Assembly: GCF_002310495.1 (NCBI RefSeq)
Contig: NZ_CP023344.1
Span: 3,737,501-3,801,500 of the forward strand
DNA: 64,000 bases
Origin: Nibricoccus aquaticus
GTDB taxonomy: Bacteria; Verrucomicrobiota; Verrucomicrobiia; Opitutales; Opitutaceae
Direction of reading: 5' to 3'
In this document: piece by piece, positions 26,471-36,274 of the stretch
How positions within the stretch are numbered: position 1 is the stretch's first letter
How the letters are laid out: every line of letters starts with the position of its first letter
Made by a program: the position numbers and the translations under genes
Notes under the pieces: model-generated
The model's input: only the letters and a program-made list of their open reading frames with translations
What the model was told of the DNA's origin: nothing
Databases searched by the model: none

Positions 26471-27412
26471 ATGGCCGCCGTCACCGCCGCACTTTCCGCT
26501 CGTCGCGAAACGTCTTCTTCGCACAACGCCCCCCGCGCCACCCAAGATCCTGCCTGGGTGAAGTGGACGCTTCTTTCCGTAGCGCTCCTCTTCCTCGCGT
26601 TCTTCCTCGTGCTCCCGCTCGTCGCGGTTTTCGCCGAGGCATTCCGCCGGGGCATGGGCGCGTACTTCGCCGCCTTCACCGACTCCGATGCGCTCGCCGC
26701 GATCAAGCTTACGCTCATCACGGCGGCCATCTCCGTGCCCGCGAACCTCGTCTTCGGCGTCGCCGCTTCCTGGGCCATCGCGAAGTTCAACTTTCGCTGG
26801 AAAAGCCTTCTCATCACGCTCATCGATCTGCCGTTCGCCGTCTCGCCGGTGATCTCCGGCCTGATCTTCGTTTTGGTTTTCGGCGCGCAGGGCTGGTACG
26901 GCCAGTACCTCGAATCCACCAACCCTTCATGGCCTTGGTTGCACGCCTGGCTGGTCCAGCAGGATTTCAAAATCATCTTCGCCGTCCCCGGCATCGTCCT
27001 CGCCACCGTATTCATCACGTTCCCCTTCGTCGCACGTGAGCTCATCCCGCTCATGCAGTCGCAAGGCACGGACGAGGAAATGGCCGCGATCACCCTCGGC
27101 GCGAGCGGCTGGCAGACTTTCTGGCGCGTCACCGTGCCCAACATCAAGTGGGGCCTCTTCTACGGCGTCATCCTGTGCAATGCCCGCGCGATGGGCGAAT
27201 TTGGCGCGGTATCCGTCGTCTCCGGACACATCCGCGGCGAGACCAACACTATGCCGCTCCACGTCGAGATCCTCTACAACGAATACAACTTCGTCGCTGC
27301 CTTCGCCGTCGCCTCGCTCCTCGCTTTTCTCGCCCTCGTCACGCTCGGCCTCAAAAGCCTCGTCGAGTGGCGTCACGCCCAGTCCCTGCGTACCGAAACC
27401 CTCGATCGCTGA
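26471..27412 (+). CDS. cysW: Sulfate ABC transporter permease CysW
   Basis: A 313-aa permease. After a hydrophilic 30-residue N-terminus come about six membrane segments, with [20 protein letters not shown] and the EAA loop [27 protein letters not shown]. The family block [31 protein letters not shown] is characteristic of CysW. It forms a heterodimer with CysT. The ATG at 26471 follows the repeat-bearing spacer by a few bases; 9 bp separate its stop from cysA. Confidence 0.94.
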   Translation: MAAVTAALSARRETSSSHNAPRATQDPAWVKWTLLSVALLFLAFFLVLPLVAVFAEAFRRGMGAYFAAFTDSDALAAIKLTLITAAISVPANLVFGVAASWAIAKFNFRWKSLLITLIDLPFAVSPVISGLIFVLVFGAQGWYGQYLESTNPSWPWLHAWLVQQDFKIIFAVPGIVLATVFITFPFVARELIPLMQSQGTDEEMAAITLGASGWQTFWRVTVPNIKWGLFYGVILCNARAMGEFGAVSVVSGHIRGETNTMPLHVEILYNEYNFVAAFAVASLLAFLALVTLGLKSLVEWRHAQSLRTETLDR

Positions 27413-27421
27413 TTTTCTGTC

Positions 27422-28474
27422 ATGAGCATCCACGCCTCCGGCATCACCAAAACTTTCGGCAAATACACCGCGCTCGCGAACGTCGATTTCACCGCACCGA
27501 GCGGGAAACTCGTCGCGCTCCTCGGTCCTTCCGGGTCGGGCAAGACCACGCTCCTGCGCATCCTCGCCGGACTGGAATTCGCCGATGCCGGCAGCGGCCG
27601 CGTGCAATTCGACAACGAGGACGTGACCTCCGTGCCCGCCGGCAAACGCGGCGTCGGCTTCATGTTTCAGCATTATGCGCTGTTCCGCCACATGACCGTG
27701 TTTGAGAACATCGCCTTCGGCCTCCGCGTGCGCGGCCGCGCGTCACGTCCGTCCGAAGACAAAATCACCGAACGCGTCCGCGAGCTTCTCCACCTCGTGC
27801 AACTCGATGGCTTGGAAAAACGTTTCCCCACGCAGCTCTCCGGCGGCCAGCGTCAGCGCGTCGCCCTCGCCCGTGCCCTCGCCGTGCAGCCCAAGGTCCT
27901 CCTGCTCGACGAACCCTTCGGCGCGCTCGATGCCAAGGTCCGCAAAGAACTCCGCCGCTGGCTCCGCAAATTTCACGACGAGATTCACATCACCACGGTC
28001 TTCGTCACCCACGACCAGGAAGAGGCCCTCGAAATCGCCGACGAGGTCGTCATCATGAACCAGGCGAAGGTGGAGCAAGTCGGCTCGCCGCAAGAAGTGT
28101 ACGACCGCCCCGCCACGCCCTTCGTCCACCGTTTCCTCGGCAACGTGAACATCCTTCGCGACGCCGCCGCCTGGGGGAACACCGGCCCCATCCACGACAA
28201 CGGCCGCCTCGCCGCCGACGGCCTCTTGTATGTCCGCCCGCACGACATCGAGGTCCACCCGCACGGCAGCGAAACCAGCGGCATTCCCGCTGTCCTCCGC
28301 TACATCCATGCCGCCGGCCCGCAGGCCCAGCTCACGTTCGAAGTCATCGCCACCGGCGAACAGGTCGAAGCCGACATCACCCGCTCTGGGCTTGCCGAGT
28401 TGAACCTAAAGCCAAACGATCTGGCCCTCTTGAAACTCCGGCCCACCCACGCCTTCCAAGACTACGCGATCTGA
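27422..28474 (+). CDS. cysA: Sulfate/thiosulfate import ATPase CysA
   Basis: A 350-aa ABC ATPase that powers sulfate import. Walker A is GPSGSGKT (35-42), the Q-loop lies in [20 protein letters not shown], the signature is LSGGQRQR, Walker B is [11 protein letters not shown] and the switch His is in FVTHDQEEA. The C-terminal ~110 residues form the TOBE-like regulatory extension typical of CysA ([10 protein letters not shown]). It follows cysW by 9 bp and closes the transporter part of the operon. Confidence 0.96.
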   Translation: MSIHASGITKTFGKYTALANVDFTAPSGKLVALLGPSGSGKTTLLRILAGLEFADAGSGRVQFDNEDVTSVPAGKRGVGFMFQHYALFRHMTVFENIAFGLRVRGRASRPSEDKITERVRELLHLVQLDGLEKRFPTQLSGGQRQRVALARALAVQPKVLLLDEPFGALDAKVRKELRRWLRKFHDEIHITTVFVTHDQEEALEIADEVVIMNQAKVEQVGSPQEVYDRPATPFVHRFLGNVNILRDAAAWGNTGPIHDNGRLAADGLLYVRPHDIEVHPHGSETSGIPAVLRYIHAAGPQAQLTFEVIATGEQVEADITRSGLAELNLKPNDLALLKLRPTHAFQDYAI

Positions 28475-28504
28475 TTCTTTCGACCCAACTCAACCTCCCT
28501 CACC

Positions 28505-29497
28505 ATGGCTAAAATATACAACGACATCACCGAAACGATCGGCAACACCCCCCTCGTTCGTCTCAATCGTACCGCAGCCGCGCACGGCGCTCAGGCGGAG
28601 ATCCTCCTCAAGCTCGAGTTCTTCAACCCGCTCTCCAGCGTCAAGGACCGCATCGGCTACGCGATGATCGAGGACGCTCTCAAGTCCGGTAAAATCACCA
28701 AAGACTCCGTCATCATCGAGCCCACCTCCGGCAACACCGGTATCGCGCTCGCCTTCGTCGCCGCCGCGAAAGGCCTCAAGCTCGTCCTCACCATGCCCGA
28801 GACGATGTCTCTCGAGCGCCGCAAGCTTCTCAAGATCCTCGGCGCCCGCGTCGTCCTCACCGAAGGACCGAAGGGCATGAAGGGCGCCATCGCCAAGGCC
28901 GAGGAACTCGCCGCCAAGATCCCCGGCGGCATCATCCTCCAGCAATTCGCCAACCCGGCGAATCCCGCGATCCACCGCGCCACCACCGCCGAAGAAATCT
29001 GGCGCGACACCGACGGCAAAGTGGACTTCGTCGTCTCCGGTATCGGCACCGGCGGTACGATCACCGGCGTGGGCGAAGTGCTCAAAGCCAAGAAGCCCGG
29101 CGTGAAAATCATCGCCGTCGAGCCCGACGCCTCGCCCGTCCTCTCCGGCGGCCAGCCCGGCCCGCACAAACTCCAGGGCATCGGCGCCGGCTTCATCCCC
29201 GCCGTCCTCAACACGAAGGTTTACGACGAAGTCATCCGCGTGAAGGAAGTGGACTCCGGCCCGATCTCGAAACAGGTCAACACGACCGACGGCATCCCGG
29301 TCGGCATCTCCTCCGGCGCCGCGATCTGGGCGGGCATCCAGCTCTCGAAGCGTCCCGAAAACAAGGGCAAGCAGATCGTCGTGATCATCCCCTCGAGCAG
29401 CGAACGCTACCTCTCGACCTGGCTCTTTGCCGACATCAGCGCCGAGACCGATTCGATCGACGACCTCATCCCCGCCGCCGCTCCGGCGAACGCCTGA
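28505..29497 (+). CDS. cysK: Cysteine synthase A (O-acetylserine sulfhydrylase)
   Basis: A 330-aa PLP enzyme that makes cysteine from O-acetylserine and sulfide. The PLP lysine lies in [18 protein letters not shown], the substrate loop is [12 protein letters not shown], and the phosphate-binding loop is [13 protein letters not shown], all as in CysK. Length matches the family. It is 30 bp after cysA, so uptake of sulfate and the last step of its assimilation share an operon; genes for sulfate reduction itself are not in the window. Confidence 0.95.
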   Translation: MAKIYNDITETIGNTPLVRLNRTAAAHGAQAEILLKLEFFNPLSSVKDRIGYAMIEDALKSGKITKDSVIIEPTSGNTGIALAFVAAAKGLKLVLTMPETMSLERRKLLKILGARVVLTEGPKGMKGAIAKAEELAAKIPGGIILQQFANPANPAIHRATTAEEIWRDTDGKVDFVVSGIGTGGTITGVGEVLKAKKPGVKIIAVEPDASPVLSGGQPGPHKLQGIGAGFIPAVLNTKVYDEVIRVKEVDSGPISKQVNTTDGIPVGISSGAAIWAGIQLSKRPENKGKQIVVIIPSSSERYLSTWLFADISAETDSIDDLIPAAAPANA

Positions 29498-29596
29498 GCG
29501 CGAACGCGAGCTCCGGGTTCGCCTCCAATCACATCAAGGTGCGGCTAACCCCCGCGCCTTTTTTGTGCCCGTCGCCAGGCGGGTTGGCCAATGGAG

Positions 29597-29615
29597 GGAC
29601 GACCTCCGTGTCGTC
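29597..29615 (-). repeat. Palindromic intergenic repeat (GGACGAC type)
   Basis: On the minus strand this reads GACGACACGGAGGTCGTCC followed by CTCCAT. The same word occurs in the opposite orientation at 57078-57101 and 59577-59600. The arms GACGAC/GTCGTC enclose a 6-nt loop. It lies in the cysK-rhodanese spacer (29498-29724), which holds no other feature. Confidence 0.75.
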
Positions 29616-29724
29616 TGCTTCCCTACGAACAACCGCCGCGCTCTTAGCGCCTGACAATTCTCAGCCTCCGATTTTTTTCACTCCTCAACGCGCTACCCGC
29701 GGAAAACTGGTTTCACTTCACGCC

Positions 29725-30114
29725 ATGACTCAACCGACCCGCTACGAAAAACTCACCACCGACGCCAAAACCCGCATCCGCGAAATCACTGCGCAAGACA
29801 TCGAACGCACGCCGCTCGCTCCCGGCACAGTCTTGATCGATGTGCGCGAGACTCACGAATGGCACGCCGGTCACGCCGTCGGCGCGATCCACCTCAGCCG
29901 CGGCCTGCTCGAAGGCGCCATCGAAGAAAAAGTCCCCGATCTCGAAACGCCCATCCTGCTCTACTGCGCCGGCGGCAACCGCTCAGCACTCGCCGCCGAC
30001 AATCTCCAAAAGATGGGCTACAAAAACGTCACTTCGCTCGTTGGCGGTTTCCGCGACTGGCAGAAAGCGAGACTACCCGTGGTGCCGGGTGGGAGCGATT
30101 CGCTGAAGCTTTGA
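29725..30114 (+). CDS. Rhodanese-like sulfurtransferase
   Basis: A 129-aa single-domain rhodanese. The hallmark DVRETHEWHAGHAVGAIHL is followed by the active-site loop YCAGGNRSALAA, whose Cys carries the persulfide, and the C-terminal GGFRDWQ. It has no signal peptide, so it acts in the cytoplasm. Its place after cysK suggests a role in moving sulfane sulfur, for example from thiosulfate taken up by the transporter, but rhodaneses have many roles. The ATG at 29725 is chosen because the domain starts soon after; the open frame upstream is repeat sequence. Confidence 0.88.
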   Translation: MTQPTRYEKLTTDAKTRIREITAQDIERTPLAPGTVLIDVRETHEWHAGHAVGAIHLSRGLLEGAIEEKVPDLETPILLYCAGGNRSALAADNLQKMGYKNVTSLVGGFRDWQKARLPVVPGGSDSLKL

Positions 30115-30144
30115 GTAAATGACGATCTACCGGAGCTTTTCAGC

Positions 30145-30552
30145 TTAGTCTGACGTGCGCTTTGCCGCCCGACTGGATTCGGTTTTTGCGAATATTCGTT
30201 CCACATATTGAACGCTGTGCGGGTCCTGTATAGGTCGCCAGCGCTCGGGAAGTCTCAAGATCAGCTCATCTTCCGATTTACCCCGCATTATGTAGATGGT
30301 GTTCGGGAATCCTGAAGCACCGCTCTTGTCCACTGGATGCAGTTCCCAATCTGAGTCGGTCTCATAAATCTGATAGAGAGTAGGAGTTTCCGGGGTGAGA
30401 TAGTTCAGCAGTGCTGTGTCGTTTGAATAAAATTGAAGAGAAATTTTTGAATCGTCGCGTTGCTTGTATGCTTCCGTAAGCCGCAGCGATGCACGGCTAC
30501 ACGCGCTAAGCCCGATCACAGTCAGAACTAGTACGACGATTCGATAAAACAT
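30145..30552 (-). CDS. Small putative lipoprotein of unknown function
   Basis: A 135-aa protein with a type II signal peptide, MFYRIVVLVLTVIGLSAC, where the last residue is the lipobox Cys. The rest has no motif I recognise; it is Asp/Glu/Arg-rich, with aromatic residues and no further membrane segment. Its bases are more AT-rich than the flanking genes, which hints at a recent or relaxed history. It lies convergent to the rhodanese and 18 bp downstream of the GH3 gene on the same strand, so co-transcription with GH3 is possible. Confidence 0.6.
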   Translation of the reverse strand: MFYRIVVLVLTVIGLSACSRASLRLTEAYKQRDDSKISLQFYSNDTALLNYLTPETPTLYQIYETDSDWELHPVDKSGASGFPNTIYIMRGKSEDELILRLPERWRPIQDPHSVQYVERIFAKTESSRAAKRTSD

Positions 30553-30570
30553 AACTCAAATGATCTCCGG

Positions 30571-32982
30571 TTAGTCGTGCTGAGTTTGTGATTTTGAATT
30601 CGAAGCCGAGTTCTTCGGGGCGTCGGGATTGGTCAGAACCTCAAACCGCGCGTTCTGCGTCTGAACCGACGAGCCGCCGATCATCACGGTGAACGCGCCG
30701 GGCTCGATCACTCGTTTCAGGTCGCGGTTGTAGAAGGCGAGGGCTTCGGGCGTTAGTTCGAAGGTGATCGTCTTGGATTCCCCGGCTTTCAGGGCGACGC
30801 GTTGGAAGCCCCGCAATTCCATCACCGGCCGAGTCACGGAGCTGACTTCGTCGCGGAGATACAGCTGGGCGATTTCGACGCCGTCGCGGGTGCCGGTGTT
30901 TTTCAGGTCTATGCTCACACGGAGGTTTTCGGTTGTCGTGATCGTCGGTTTTTCGACGCGGAGGTTGGAGTAGGCGAAGGTCGTGTAAGAGAGACCGAAG
31001 CCGAAGGGGTACTGGGCCTCGTGGGTGCTGAACATGTAGGTGTACGGAGCGGAGTAAGGCTTGCGACGGTACTGCGCGGGGAGATGGCCGACGGTGCGCG
31101 GGAACGAGATCGTGAGTTTGCCCGAGGGATTGGTGTCGCCGAAAAGAATCTCGGCGGCGGCTCGGCCGGTTTCCTGGCCGGCGTACCAGCCTTCCAAGAT
31201 GACGGGGATTTTGTCGCCGAGTTCGCCGAGCGAAAGCGGGCGGCCGTTGGAGAGGTAGAGAATGACCGGTTTGCCGGTGGCGAGGATGCGGCGGGCGAGT
31301 TCGCTTTGGGCACCGACGAGATCGAGCGAGGCGAGATCGCCGAGTTTTCGTTTACCCCAGGATTCGCGGCTGATGACTTCGTTTTCGCCGAGCGCGAGAA
31401 TCACGAGATCCGCTTTCTCCGCGACGGTGATGGCTTCGGTGATCAAGCGCTGGTCTTCGACCGGATCGGCGAGCGCGATGTCGTTGAGTTCTTTCCAGTT
31501 GGTGTACGCGTCGCGTGCATCCTTGTTCGCGATCTTGCAGCCCTCGGCGTGGAGAATCTCCGCCTGATTGCCGACGCGGGCGCGCAGACCTTCGAGCAAG
31601 GAAACGGGCTGAAGCGGAACGCCGCTGTAGCCCCCGAGGCGGGCGATGTCGGCGTTCGGGCCGATGACCGCGATGCGTTTGTGCGCGCCAACTGTGAGCG
31701 GGAGTAGGCCGCCGTCGTTTTTGAGGAGTACGATGCTTTCGCACGCGGCTTGAAGTGCGAGGGCGCGCGATTCATCCGACTTCGCGAGTGCGTGAGCGGG
31801 AGCGGCTTCGAGCGGTTTTTCTTCGAAGAGGCCGAGCTGGAATTTCCAGCGCAGCACGGCGCGGACGGCGTCGTCGACGAGTTTGTCGAGCGCGGCATCT
31901 TTGCCGAGCAGCGGGATGAGTTGGGAAAATGTTTCGGGAATCGGCAGCTCCATCTGCACGCCGGATTCGAGCGTGAGCCGCGCGGCTTCGGCGGCGGTGC
32001 TAACGACGCGGTGATCTTTGAAGAGATGCGCGACGCCGTCGTAGTCGGAGACGAAGAGTCCTTTGAAACCGTACTCGCCGCGCACGAGGTCTTGCAGCAT
32101 CGCGCGGTTCGCGTGCGAGGGGATGCCGTCCACTTCGTTGTACGACGGCATAATGGTCGCGGGTTTGGCGTCACGGATGATCGTGGCGAAGGGAGCGATG
32201 TGCGTCTCACGCAGCTCGATCGGCCCGATGTGCGCCGGGCTGCGGTTGAGTCCGCCTTCGGACGCGCCGTGACCGGCGAGATGTTTCAACGTCGCCATCA
32301 CGCTCTGCGGTCCGATTTCGCCAGTAGCGCCGCCTTGCAGACCGCGAATGATGGCGGTGCCGAGACGGCCGTTGAGGTACGGGTCTTCGCCGAGCGTTTC
32401 CTCGGTGCGGCCCCAGCGCGGATCGAGGGTGACATCGACGACGGGCGTGAGTGCGTGATGCGTGCCGCGGGCGCGCGCCTCGCGGGCGGACATGGCGTAG
32501 AGTTTTTCGATGAGCTCCTCGTTCCATGTGCAGGCAAGACCGATGGGCGCGGGGAAACTGGTGGCCTCGGGCTTCATCAAGCCGTGGCAGAGTTCGTCGT
32601 GAAAGAAGGCCGGGATGCCGAGGCGCGTTTTGGTTTTGAGGAATTCCTTCACGCGGTTGCGTGCGAAAATCTCGTCGTCGATGCCGAGGTGGCACGGGCC
32701 GATGGAGCCGATGCCGGAGGCGAAGGTTTTTTCCAAAAATTCGGGCGTGAGTGCCTGCGCGATGGTCTGGTCTTTCTTGGGCGTGGGAATCCAGTGCGAG
32801 GTGATCTGCGCGATTTTTTCCTGCGGGGTCATGCGGGCGACGAGATCGTTCACGCGAGCGTCGATAGGCGCGGCCGGGTTTTGATAAAGCGGTGCGGGCT
32901 CTGCGCTGAAAAGGCGGAGCGCGAGGAGCGAGCAGGTGAACGCGAGGAGGACCGGACGCAGGGGCGAGGGGAGGGCGGGCAT
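30571..32982 (-). CDS. bglX: GH3 beta-glucosidase/xylosidase, exported
   Basis: An 803-aa family 3 glycoside hydrolase of BglX type. A signal peptide (MPALPSPLRPVLLAFTCSLLALRLFSA) is followed by the (beta/alpha)8 domain with FFHDELCHG, the RWGRTEETLGEDPYL block and the catalytic nucleophile Asp in LFVSDYDGV. The second alpha/beta domain (VILALGENEVISRESWGKR) and a C-terminal fibronectin III-like domain (VSIDLKNTGTRDGVEIAQLYL) follow. It releases beta-linked glucose or xylose from oligosaccharides, probably in the periplasm. The ATG at 32982 gives a clean signal peptide. It is divergent from the GH63-like gene over a 128-bp shared promoter region. The bglX name is by architecture, not by proven substrate. 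Confidence 0.9.
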   Translation of the reverse strand: MPALPSPLRPVLLAFTCSLLALRLFSAEPAPLYQNPAAPIDARVNDLVARMTPQEKIAQITSHWIPTPKKDQTIAQALTPEFLEKTFASGIGSIGPCHLGIDDEIFARNRVKEFLKTKTRLGIPAFFHDELCHGLMKPEATSFPAPIGLACTWNEELIEKLYAMSAREARARGTHHALTPVVDVTLDPRWGRTEETLGEDPYLNGRLGTAIIRGLQGGATGEIGPQSVMATLKHLAGHGASEGGLNRSPAHIGPIELRETHIAPFATIIRDAKPATIMPSYNEVDGIPSHANRAMLQDLVRGEYGFKGLFVSDYDGVAHLFKDHRVVSTAAEAARLTLESGVQMELPIPETFSQLIPLLGKDAALDKLVDDAVRAVLRWKFQLGLFEEKPLEAAPAHALAKSDESRALALQAACESIVLLKNDGGLLPLTVGAHKRIAVIGPNADIARLGGYSGVPLQPVSLLEGLRARVGNQAEILHAEGCKIANKDARDAYTNWKELNDIALADPVEDQRLITEAITVAEKADLVILALGENEVISRESWGKRKLGDLASLDLVGAQSELARRILATGKPVILYLSNGRPLSLGELGDKIPVILEGWYAGQETGRAAAEILFGDTNPSGKLTISFPRTVGHLPAQYRRKPYSAPYTYMFSTHEAQYPFGFGLSYTTFAYSNLRVEKPTITTTENLRVSIDLKNTGTRDGVEIAQLYLRDEVSSVTRPVMELRGFQRVALKAGESKTITFELTPEALAFYNRDLKRVIEPGAFTVMIGGSSVQTQNARFEVLTNPDAPKNSASNSKSQTQHD

Positions 32983-33110
32983 CGCTGGCAGTTTCGATTC
33001 ACTGCCAGCGCGCGCACAAGTCGGATCTTCGCTGCGCGCGGTCGGACGGTGCGGCGTCGCGCGCGGCAAAAACCTTGGCGTGGGCGCGGCGGAGCGTTTG
33101 CGTCGGCCTC

Positions 33111-34478
33111 ATGCTTTCGCGTTTCACCCCCGCCTTGCTCGCGTTGTCCATCGCCGCCGCTCCGTTGATCGCTGCAGAATCCTCCGCCCCGCTCGACCAA
33201 TCCGTCGCGCTCATCCGCAAACATCTGCACAGCGATTACGCCGGGATGTTTCGCAGCGAAGGCGGCGCGTTCAAATACCCGTTCATCACACCGGGCAGCG
33301 CGCAGTACGGGGACATTTTGTGGGATTGGGATTCCTGGCTGAGCAACATCGCGCTGCGCCAGATCCTCACCGAGAAAGCCACCGCCGAGGAGAAAACCAA
33401 AGCGCTCAAGCACGAGCAGGGCTGCGTGCTGAATTATCTCAACTACGGCGCATTCGACGGCTGGGTGCCGATCATCTTGCTCCGCAATTCCGGTTCGCGC
33501 GCCGAGCTCATGAAGCAGGCCGACACGTACGCGACGAACATGCACAAACCGTGTCTCGCGCAGCACGCCGCGTTCATCACGAAGCTCAACGGCGGTGATG
33601 CCGAGTGGCTGCGCGAGGGGATGTTTCACCTCCAGTCGTTCGTGAACCGCTATAAGAATCATCAGCGTCACGCGGCCACTGGCCTCTATTTTTGGAACGA
33701 CGACATGGCCATCGGCGTGGACAACGATCCATCCACGTACATGCGTCCGGCTAAGAGCTCGGGTTCGATTTTTCTGAACTGTCTCATGTACCGCGAACTC
33801 CTCGCGCTGGCGTATCTGTGCGAGCGACTCGGGCAAAAAGAGATCGGCGATCTCTACGCCAAAGATGCTGAGGACTTAAAATCTGCGGTTCAGAAACACT
33901 GCTGGGACGAGCGCGACGGTTTCTTCTACAGCGTCGATTTGAACCTGCTGCCATACGAAGGAAAACCATTCGCCGCAGATCCCTCCATCCGGTTGCACGC
34001 AGGTTATCCGCGCGACTACGACTGCCTCATCCAGCGCATCGATGTGTGGTCCGGTTTTCTCCCGCTTTGGGCAGAGATTGCCACGCCCGAGCAGGCGAAG
34101 CGCATGGTCGAGCGCTATCGCGACACGCGCACCTTCAACGCCGCCTACGGCGTGCGCACGCTCTCGAAATTGGAGAAGATGTACAACGTCCGCGGCTCGG
34201 GAAATCCCTCGCTGTGGACCGGCCCGATCTGGGGCGTTTCCAACTACCTGGTTTTTCGCGGCCTCGTGAAATACGGCTTCAAGGACGACGCCCGCGACCT
34301 CGCCGACAAGACGATCCGGCTCTTCGGCCGCGACTTCGAGCGCTTCGGCGCGCTGCACGAATATTACCTGCCGGACAGCGGCGAGCCGGTGCTCAACCGG
34401 GGTTTCCAGAACTGGAACTACCTCGTGCTGAACATGGCCGTCTGGCGCGAAGGCGGAGAGCCGGTGGCGGAGTTTTGA
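33111..34478 (+). CDS. GH63-like (alpha/alpha)6-barrel glycoside hydrolase, exported
   Basis: A 455-aa protein with signal peptide MLSRFTPALLALSIAAAPLIAAES. The mature part is an (alpha/alpha)6 toroid: GDILWDWDSWLSNIALRQIL near the start holds the acidic residue expected to be catalytic, RVR-type loops follow, and the WTGPIWGVSNYLVFRGL and NRGFQNWNYLVLNMA blocks are typical of GH63/mannosylglycerate-hydrolase-like enzymes. It probably removes alpha-linked glucose or a related sugar from a glycan or glycoside. It faces the GH3 gene back to back, which suggests joint use on one substrate. The ATG at 33111 gives a regular signal peptide; a start 12 codons upstream would not. Confidence 0.78.
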   Translation: MLSRFTPALLALSIAAAPLIAAESSAPLDQSVALIRKHLHSDYAGMFRSEGGAFKYPFITPGSAQYGDILWDWDSWLSNIALRQILTEKATAEEKTKALKHEQGCVLNYLNYGAFDGWVPIILLRNSGSRAELMKQADTYATNMHKPCLAQHAAFITKLNGGDAEWLREGMFHLQSFVNRYKNHQRHAATGLYFWNDDMAIGVDNDPSTYMRPAKSSGSIFLNCLMYRELLALAYLCERLGQKEIGDLYAKDAEDLKSAVQKHCWDERDGFFYSVDLNLLPYEGKPFAADPSIRLHAGYPRDYDCLIQRIDVWSGFLPLWAEIATPEQAKRMVERYRDTRTFNAAYGVRTLSKLEKMYNVRGSGNPSLWTGPIWGVSNYLVFRGLVKYGFKDDARDLADKTIRLFGRDFERFGALHEYYLPDSGEPVLNRGFQNWNYLVLNMAVWREGGEPVAEF

Positions 34479-34481
34479 GAG

Positions 34482-34543
34482 CTGGGAGCGCCAGCGGCTC
34501 GCCGGCAGGTTTGGGGAAGCCGGCCAGCGGCCGGCGCTCCCAG
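34482..34543. repeat. Long palindromic intergenic repeat
   Basis: The ends CTGGGAGCGCC and GGCGCTCCCAG are perfect inverted repeats (11 bp), and the inner parts AGCGGCTCGCCGGC and GCCGGCCAGCGGCC can pair further. The element sits directly after the GH63-like stop, so it could also act as a transcript end. It carries the GCTCCC tail seen in the GCCGACGGGG-type copies at 55075 and 56473. Confidence 0.75.
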
Positions 34544-34646
34544 CGGGCAGATTTAGAATTCTCCCGGCGACTCCCCGACAAAGGGCTTGCGGGCTTCGCC
34601 TTCGCTCGCTGACTTGCAAACCCCACTTTCAAACTAGGCTTTCCCC

Positions 34647-35264
34647 ATGAAACTCTCCAAACGCGGCGAATACGGCTTTCGTGCTATGATCGACATCGGT
34701 CTGGCGCATGAGCTCGGTCGCGAACTCGTCCCGCTCGGCGAGCTGGCGGAGAATGGGAAAATCCCGACGAAGTTTCTTGAGCAAATCCTGCTCGATCTGC
34801 GTCAGGGCGAATTCCTGACCAGTATGCGCGGCAAATACGGCGGCTATAAACTCGCCCGCCCCGCGAAGGACATCATCGCCGGCCAGATCGTGCGTTACCT
34901 CGAAGGTCCGCTCGCGCCCATCGGCTGCGTGAGCCAGACGGCTTACGAGAAATGCTCATGTCCCGATGAAGTTCACTGCGGCCTGCGGATGCTCATGCTC
35001 GATGTGCGCAACGCCATCGCGAACATCCTCGACCGCTACACCATCGCCGACGTCGTCGAGGTCACGCTCCGCAAGATGCGTCGCGACAACGTGAATCTTC
35101 CTTACGTTTCCAGCCCGCGCGCGGGTGAGAGCCGCCGCATCCACGGGAAATCCAAACGCGGTCCGGCCGCACGCACCGCCGCGCCCGAAAACAGAAAACC
35201 GTCGCCGATGACCACGCCGTTCGAAACTGGTCTCGACGACTTTCTTTATCGTGAAGGTATTTGA
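34647..35264 (+). CDS. Rrf2-family regulator with cluster-type cysteines
   Basis: A 205-aa Rrf2 transcription factor. The N-terminal winged helix (MKLSKRGEYGFRAMIDIG...RGKYGGYKLARP) is followed by a cysteine motif C94, C103, C105 and C111 (CSCPDEVHC). This resembles the Fe-S ligands of IscR, NsrR or RirA and differs from CymR, which has none. A basic and Pro-rich tail of about 60 residues (RGPAARTAAP) follows the usual end of the family. It is coupled by TGATG to the sulfonate-binding protein gene, so it most likely controls the ssuABC-like operon and perhaps the cys operon, reading sulfur or Fe-S status. Confidence 0.85.
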   Translation: MKLSKRGEYGFRAMIDIGLAHELGRELVPLGELAENGKIPTKFLEQILLDLRQGEFLTSMRGKYGGYKLARPAKDIIAGQIVRYLEGPLAPIGCVSQTAYEKCSCPDEVHCGLRMLMLDVRNAIANILDRYTIADVVEVTLRKMRRDNVNLPYVSSPRAGESRRIHGKSKRGPAARTAAPENRKPSPMTTPFETGLDDFLYREGI

Positions 35265-36274
35265 TGACGCGCCGCGCATTCTTTCTCCCGCTCGTGCTGG
35301 CGGTGGCGTCGATGGCGGCGCTGCTGGGGGGCTGTCGCGCGAAAACATATTCTGAGCCGGTCTCGCGCGCGGGAAAAAAAATCCTGCGCGTTGGCTACTT
35401 TCCCAACATCACGCACGCCCAAGGCGTGATCGGCAGCACGCTCACCGCCGAGAAGAAGGGCTGGTTCGAAGAACGCCTCGGTCCCGACGTGGAGATCCAG
35501 TGGTTCGTGTACAACGCCGGTCCAAGCGCGATGGAAGCGATCTTCACGGACTCGGTTGATCTCACGTACGTCGGCCCCAGCCCGGCGCTCAACGCCTTCA
35601 TCCGCGCACGCGGTGACGACATCCGCATCGTTTCCGGCTCGGCCCGCGGCGGCGCGGCGCTGCTGGTGCGCCCGGGTGCAGGGATCGAGAAGCCCGAAGA
35701 TTTTCGCGGCAAAAAACTCGCCACGCCCCAGCTCGGCAACACGCAGGATGTGGCCGCGCGCGCGTGGTTGAAGGCGCAGGGGTTTCACATGACCCAGCTC
35801 GGCGGCGATGTGTTCGTGCTGCCGACAGCGAATCCCGATCAGCTCGCGCTTTTCAAACAAGGTCAGATCGACGCCGTGTGGACCGTCGAGCCCTGGGTGA
35901 CGCGCATCGAAACGGAAGCGGGCGGCAGCGTGTATCTGGAACAGCCTGACGTCGTCACGACCGTGCTCGTCGCCAGCAAAAAGGCGCTCGATCACCGGAG
36001 CGAACTCATCGGACGTTTCGTGAAGGCGCATCACGAACTCACTGACTGGACCGTGGCACATCCCGCCGAGGCGCAGGCCATCGTGCAGCGCGGGCTCACG
36101 GCGATCGTTCATCGCGAAGTGCCGCTCAAACTCGTTTCCGCCGCGTGGAAACGCCTGACTTTCTCAAACGACATCACCCTCCACTCCATCGAAGGCCTTG
36201 TGGCCGATGCCCGCGGGCTCGGTTTCATTCGAGGCGACGTCGAGCTCCAACCCCTCATCCATATCCTCCAGTGA
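35264..36274 (+). CDS. ssuA: Sulfonate/taurine-type ABC substrate-binding lipoprotein
   Basis: A 336-aa binding protein of the SsuA/TauA/NrtA superfamily. A lipobox signal (residues 1-24, ALLGGC) is followed by LRVGYFPNITHAQGVIGSTL, FVYNAGPSAMEAIFTDSVDLTYVGPSPAL and a pair of hinge-linked lobes. The GPS and VEPWV blocks fit aliphatic-sulfonate and taurine binders; nitrate or thiamin-precursor binders are alternatives. The ATG lies at 35264 and overlaps the rrf2 stop. Being membrane-anchored it works with the SsuB/SsuC pair encoded next. Context with Rrf2 and the cys operon makes a sulfur source the best guess. Confidence 0.78.
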   Translation: MTRRAFFLPLVLAVASMAALLGGCRAKTYSEPVSRAGKKILRVGYFPNITHAQGVIGSTLTAEKKGWFEERLGPDVEIQWFVYNAGPSAMEAIFTDSVDLTYVGPSPALNAFIRARGDDIRIVSGSARGGAALLVRPGAGIEKPEDFRGKKLATPQLGNTQDVAARAWLKAQGFHMTQLGGDVFVLPTANPDQLALFKQGQIDAVWTVEPWVTRIETEAGGSVYLEQPDVVTTVLVASKKALDHRSELIGRFVKAHHELTDWTVAHPAEAQAIVQRGLTAIVHREVPLKLVSAAWKRLTFSNDITLHSIEGLVADARGLGFIRGDVELQPLIHILQ